Shown: in pieces, positions 23,161 to 25,955 of the stretch
How the letters are laid out: each line of letters begins with the position of its first letter
How positions within the stretch are numbered: the stretch's first letter is position 1
Assembly (NCBI GenBank): GCA_035415725.1
Contig: DAOOGN010000062.1
Coordinates: 1-25,955 of the forward strand
Length of the DNA stretch: 25,955 bases
Source: DSWT01 sp035415725
GTDB taxonomy: Bacteria > Chloroflexota > Anaerolineae > B4-G1 > SLSP01
Direction: 5' to 3'
Position numbers and translations under genes: made by a program
The notes under the pieces: model-generated
What the model saw: the letters and a program-made list of their open reading frames with translations, nothing else
Databases searched by the model: none
Told to the model about the DNA's origin: nothing

Positions 23161-24369
23161 CTACGCTCTCAGTTGCCGCGTTCCCGCCAGCCCGATGATG
23201 AGACACGCTGCCCCCACGACTCCGAACATTGGCTGGATGCCCATCGCGTCCGCCAAAATACCGCTGAGCCACGGCCCGGCGAACATGCCGGTGGCGTAGA
23301 TCGCCTGGAACAGCCCCATCGCCGTGGCGCGCTGCGTCTCATCCACGTCGCGGATGCTCAGCCCCATCAGCACCGAGTACCCGATCCCCGAAGCCAGCCC
23401 GAAGCACACCTGAGCGACGAAGACCAGCGGCAGTGACCGGGCGAAGGCCAACAGCGCCATCGAGAGCGCGATCACAGTAAAGTTGAACACCACCAGCCGG
23501 CGCGCGCCGATGCGCTTTGCCACGGCGGATGTGATGAAGCTGCCAAGCATCACCAGAGCGATGTTCAGACTGGTCAGCAGGCTCAACATGTTATCGGATG
23601 CGCCCAGGTTCTTGGCCAGGAGCGGCGCGAAGGTGAACGGTCCCGCCCACATGGCGAACTGTGACACCGCGCAGAGCAGTGACGGCGCCAACACATCCCG
23701 TCGGGTGATCAGCTTCCCCAGGCTACTCAGCGATGGCGCCTGGCGTGGACGGGCCGGCTCGCGGATCAGCGCCATCACCAGCATGGCTACTGCCGCCGTG
23801 CCGGCGGCCACAAAGAACGCCAGGGGATAGCCGCCCCAGTGGTTCAACATGCCGGTGATAGCCGTAGCCAGCATCCGCGCGACGGAGTTGACGCCGGAGA
23901 GCAAGGCCGAGATACGCACCGCTTCCTCCGGCGGAAACTGGCTATTGACGGCGACGACCAGCAGTACCCACACACTCGCTGCCAGGCCGGTGAGCGCCCG
24001 CCCCACAATCAACCCGCTGATCGAGCCGGTCAGCCCCATCCACAACGCGCCGAGTCCGGCGAGCGCGAACCCGACCAGGATGAACGGCTTACGCCGTCCG
24101 AGCCAGTCCGCTGCGATGCCCAACGGAAAGCGCGTGACAGCCTGCCAAAGACCATATTGGGCGAGGACGACACCCACCAGGGCGAGATCATCGGTCTTCG
24201 ATGCTGCGTAGACCGAGAGAGTGGGCACGTACAGGTACATGGAGGCCCAATAAAAGACCACGGCCGCCATATACAGTACGAGCAGCCGGCGTCGGGAATC
24301 TGCCGGCACTGCCGTTTGTGTCGATGTTGATGCTGATGATGACAATGGTATGTTCTTCATCCTCTTCAT
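23161..24369 (-). CDS. MFS transporter (tandem pair, distal)
   Basis: A 402-residue major facilitator protein with about twelve helices. The loop after helix 2 carries the family A-motif variant GIAADWLGRRKP (about 83-94), and GLAASVWVLLV and the second-half FITSAVAKRIGARRLV repeat this design. A Ser/Thr-rich N-terminal tail (about 6-25) precedes helix 1. The substrate is unknown. It begins 4 nt after the stop of the other MFS gene, so both are probably made from one mRNA. ATG 24369 or ATG 24360 could start it; GAAGGG precedes the first closely. The stop sits at the edge of a hairpin repeat. Confidence 0.92.
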   Translation of the reverse strand: MKRMKNIPLSSSASTSTQTAVPADSRRRLLVLYMAAVVFYWASMYLYVPTLSVYAASKTDDLALVGVVLAQYGLWQAVTRFPLGIAADWLGRRKPFILVGFALAGLGALWMGLTGSISGLIVGRALTGLAASVWVLLVVAVNSQFPPEEAVRISALLSGVNSVARMLATAITGMLNHWGGYPLAFFVAAGTAAVAMLVMALIREPARPRQAPSLSSLGKLITRRDVLAPSLLCAVSQFAMWAGPFTFAPLLAKNLGASDNMLSLLTSLNIALVMLGSFITSAVAKRIGARRLVVFNFTVIALSMALLAFARSLPLVFVAQVCFGLASGIGYSVLMGLSIRDVDETQRATAMGLFQAIYATGMFAGPWLSGILADAMGIQPMFGVVGAACLIIGLAGTRQLRA

Positions 24370-24373
24370 CCCT

Positions 24374-25633
24374 TCACTTTCTCACCCTCTCGCCCTCTTT
24401 CCTTCCCTTCCGCAGCCGCCAGGCCAGCGCGCCGCCGCACGCACTGAGCGCCGCCATCAGGACGAAGACCGTCGCCGGCATCAACGCCTCGAACAGGGCG
24501 CCGACGATGAGGGGATTGAGGACGGTGACACTGCTGAGAATGCCGCTGGTCGCCAGGTAGATAGGACGCTGTTCGTCGGTGGCGATATCCAGCAGATAGG
24601 CGCTGAAGCTCCACCACGAGCTGGCAGTCACGAAGCCCAGCAGGAAGAAAGCAGCGAAATAGCAGACCTCCGGTGTGCCGGATACACCTGCCAGGATCAC
24701 GGCCAACAACGCGGCGGTCTGGGCTACAACTCCCAAGCGGATAGAAGCCCAACTGCCCACCCGGTCGATGATATAGCCGCAGAGCAGTGCTGCTGTCGCC
24801 CCGCCGATGCTTTGTGTCGTCAGCAGTGTACCGATGATGGCATCGTTACCCACGAAGGTCTCGCGGGCGCGTACGATGAAGAAGGGGAAAGCCGCCCCCG
24901 CTGTACCGATCACCATCTGCGTGATGACAACCCGACGCAGCGACGCATCAGTGCGCAGATACTGGAGCATCATCCGTAGGCCGTGGCGAACGTCGGTCCG
25001 CCCGGGAACCTTGTCCTCGGCTTCTTCGCGGATGAAGAGCATACTGACCAGCGAGAGCATCAGTCCCACAAAGCCGCAACCAAAGAGCAGTGCCCACCGT
25101 TCCGGCAAGGCCGCGCCGTCCTTGTCGAGGACGCGGCTGACAACGATTCCGGCAACGGCGGCGCCCAGACTGGAAAGGAGCTGCCCCGCGCCGAAGAAGC
25201 GTCCGCGGATCTTGTCGGGGATCACTTTGCCGACGAGCGCCGGCCAGGTGACGCCGTTCAAACCCTCGGAGGTGTAAAAAATGGCGACGGATAGCGTGAG
25301 CACCGTCATCGTCAACCCCACGTGGCTGCGCGTCCACCATAATGTGGCGAGGGCCAAAAAGAGAACGGGAAAACGTCCGCCAAACGTGGACCACACCAGC
25401 AGGGGCTTCTTGCGCGGCTGTGCGACCAGGAAACTGGCGGCCCAAATCTGCGGCACGGTGATCATCAGGATACGCAGGGCCGCGAGCGCGCCGATGAGCA
25501 ACGAGGATCCGGTGAATTCTTTGACGAACGCGGGCACAATGACGACCGGATCGTAAAAGGCAAAGCCTATCGAGAAGAAGACGAAATCGCCCACGAGGGC
25601 GAGCACATTGCGTCGTACATGTTGTTCTTGCAT
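24374..25633 (-). CDS. MFS transporter (tandem pair, proximal)
   Basis: A 419-residue major facilitator protein with about twelve helices. The first half starts LALVGDFVFFSIGFAFYDPV, and a basic loop AQPRKKPLLVW follows helix 2. A charged central loop (REEAEDKVPGRTDVRHG) separates the halves. The C-terminus is strongly basic (LRKGRKEGERVRK). ATG 25633 has AAGGAGG upstream with about 9-nt spacing. With the next MFS gene 4 nt downstream, the pair could act on related substrates or form a functional couple, but nothing here shows what they move. A weak promoter candidate lies at 25695-25721. Confidence 0.92.
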   Translation of the reverse strand: MQEQHVRRNVLALVGDFVFFSIGFAFYDPVVIVPAFVKEFTGSSLLIGALAALRILMITVPQIWAASFLVAQPRKKPLLVWSTFGGRFPVLFLALATLWWTRSHVGLTMTVLTLSVAIFYTSEGLNGVTWPALVGKVIPDKIRGRFFGAGQLLSSLGAAVAGIVVSRVLDKDGAALPERWALLFGCGFVGLMLSLVSMLFIREEAEDKVPGRTDVRHGLRMMLQYLRTDASLRRVVITQMVIGTAGAAFPFFIVRARETFVGNDAIIGTLLTTQSIGGATAALLCGYIIDRVGSWASIRLGVVAQTAALLAVILAGVSGTPEVCYFAAFFLLGFVTASSWWSFSAYLLDIATDEQRPIYLATSGILSSVTVLNPLIVGALFEALMPATVFVLMAALSACGGALAWRLRKGRKEGERVRK

Positions 25634-25694
25634 AGGAATAAGCCTCCTTGTTCATGAAATGACCTCATGGGACGCCCGCCATTCTCCTGGGCCT

Positions 25695-25721
25695 ATTGTA
25701 ACCCAGGTTGCTGCCTGTAAA
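25695..25721 (-). promoter_or_regulatory. Weak promoter candidate for the MFS pair
   Basis: The minus strand has TTTACA (25716-25721), a short 15-nt spacer and TACAAT (25695-25700), ending about 62 nt before ATG 25633. The boxes match consensus at five of six positions each, but the spacer is shorter than usual. Confidence 0.35.
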
Positions 25722-25803
25722 ACTGATCCGTGAAATCCTAACGTGAGTTATGGGTAACTAGTCCATCGGGGTAGAAATTCCACATCCGTTAGCCATGCTT
25801 GGA

Positions 25804-25955
25804 GCGGAGCGCCGCTTGGAGCGGATCGCCAGATCCGCGGTTTGCTGGGACGATCCCTGGCAAGCATAACGCGGAGCGCCGCTTGGAGCGGATCGCCAGA
25901 TCCGCGGTTTGCTGGGACGATCCCTGGCAAGCATAACGCGGAGCGCCGCTTGGAG
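25804..25955. repeat. Tandem array, 67-bp unit, runs off the window
   Basis: GCTTGGAGCGGATCG recurs at 25814 and 25881, and its first bases again at 25948, giving a 67-bp period with two almost identical full units. Each unit holds a GCGGATC-gcca-GATCCGC hairpin and a GCGGAGCGCCGC segment. The array continues beyond the right edge, so its copy number is unknown. It contains no supported gene. Confidence 0.88.

Noticed and set aside
25748..25930. A 60-codon minus-strand frame
   Set aside because: It consists largely of the 67-bp repeat and shows the repeated residues expected from it.

Overview
The window looks like a chromosomal segment of a high-GC bacterium, most likely a Chloroflexota (Anaerolineae/Caldilineae-like) genome. 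This placement is an inference from the overall protein flavour, frequent GTG/TTG starts and dense structured intergenic repeats; no rRNA, tRNA or clear marker gene lies here to prove it. Twenty of the 21 protein genes called read from the minus strand, and the one exception is a short HicB-like gene. I see no transposase, CRISPR array, tRNA or rRNA.

Layout from left to right. Positions 1-410 are a spacer-free tandem array with a 63-bp period. Next (416-6506, minus) is a likely operon read right to left: a signal-peptide/Pro-Thr-linker membrane protein, pth (peptidyl-tRNA hydrolase, 4-nt overlap), mfd (transcription-repair coupling factor) and a GH18-like membrane-anchored barrel protein. A LeuC/aconitase-family large subunit without a visible small subunit follows (6716-7990). 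Then come a hemolysin-III membrane protein with a small zinc-ribbon-like partner, an isocitrate-lyase/PEP-mutase family lyase, an NAD-type SDR epimerase, an M3 oligopeptidase (PepF type), an unrecognised conserved-looking protein, an aldo/keto reductase, a coiled-coil LysM protein, a Gln-rich protein with a degenerate DhaL-like head, a small Cys protein, a dual-specificity phosphatase abutting an AKR-like barrel protein, an MFS transporter, a serine beta-lactamase-like hydrolase, the HicB-like gene, and two tandem MFS transporters. The right edge enters a second tandem array with a 67-bp period.

The most distinctive content is between the genes. Six copies or remnants of one non-coding mobile-element family (MITE-like; ends GTATCTATTCAG...CTGAATAGTTAC) lie at about 8.06-8.40, 8.41-8.53, 10.50-10.82, 11.84-12.12, 16.14-16.22 and 17.05-17.31 kb. 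Three copies with both ends are flanked by different 8-9 bp direct repeats, as expected for independent insertions. Each intact copy carries a perfect 18-20 bp central hairpin, and copies differ by compensated base changes. A fourth, decayed copy is itself interrupted by a different 123-bp element with 11-bp terminal inverted repeats and a cloverleaf-like set of nested palindromes. A third repeat family with AGCC/GGCT hairpins supplies the 3' end of the HicB-like gene, and part of it appears amplified in the left-edge array.

Functionally this is a housekeeping and accessory mix and not one pathway. Two links deserve attention: an orphan LeuC-like subunit near an isocitrate-lyase-family enzyme, and a phosphatase translated directly after an AKR-like protein that lacks an obvious catalytic tetrad.
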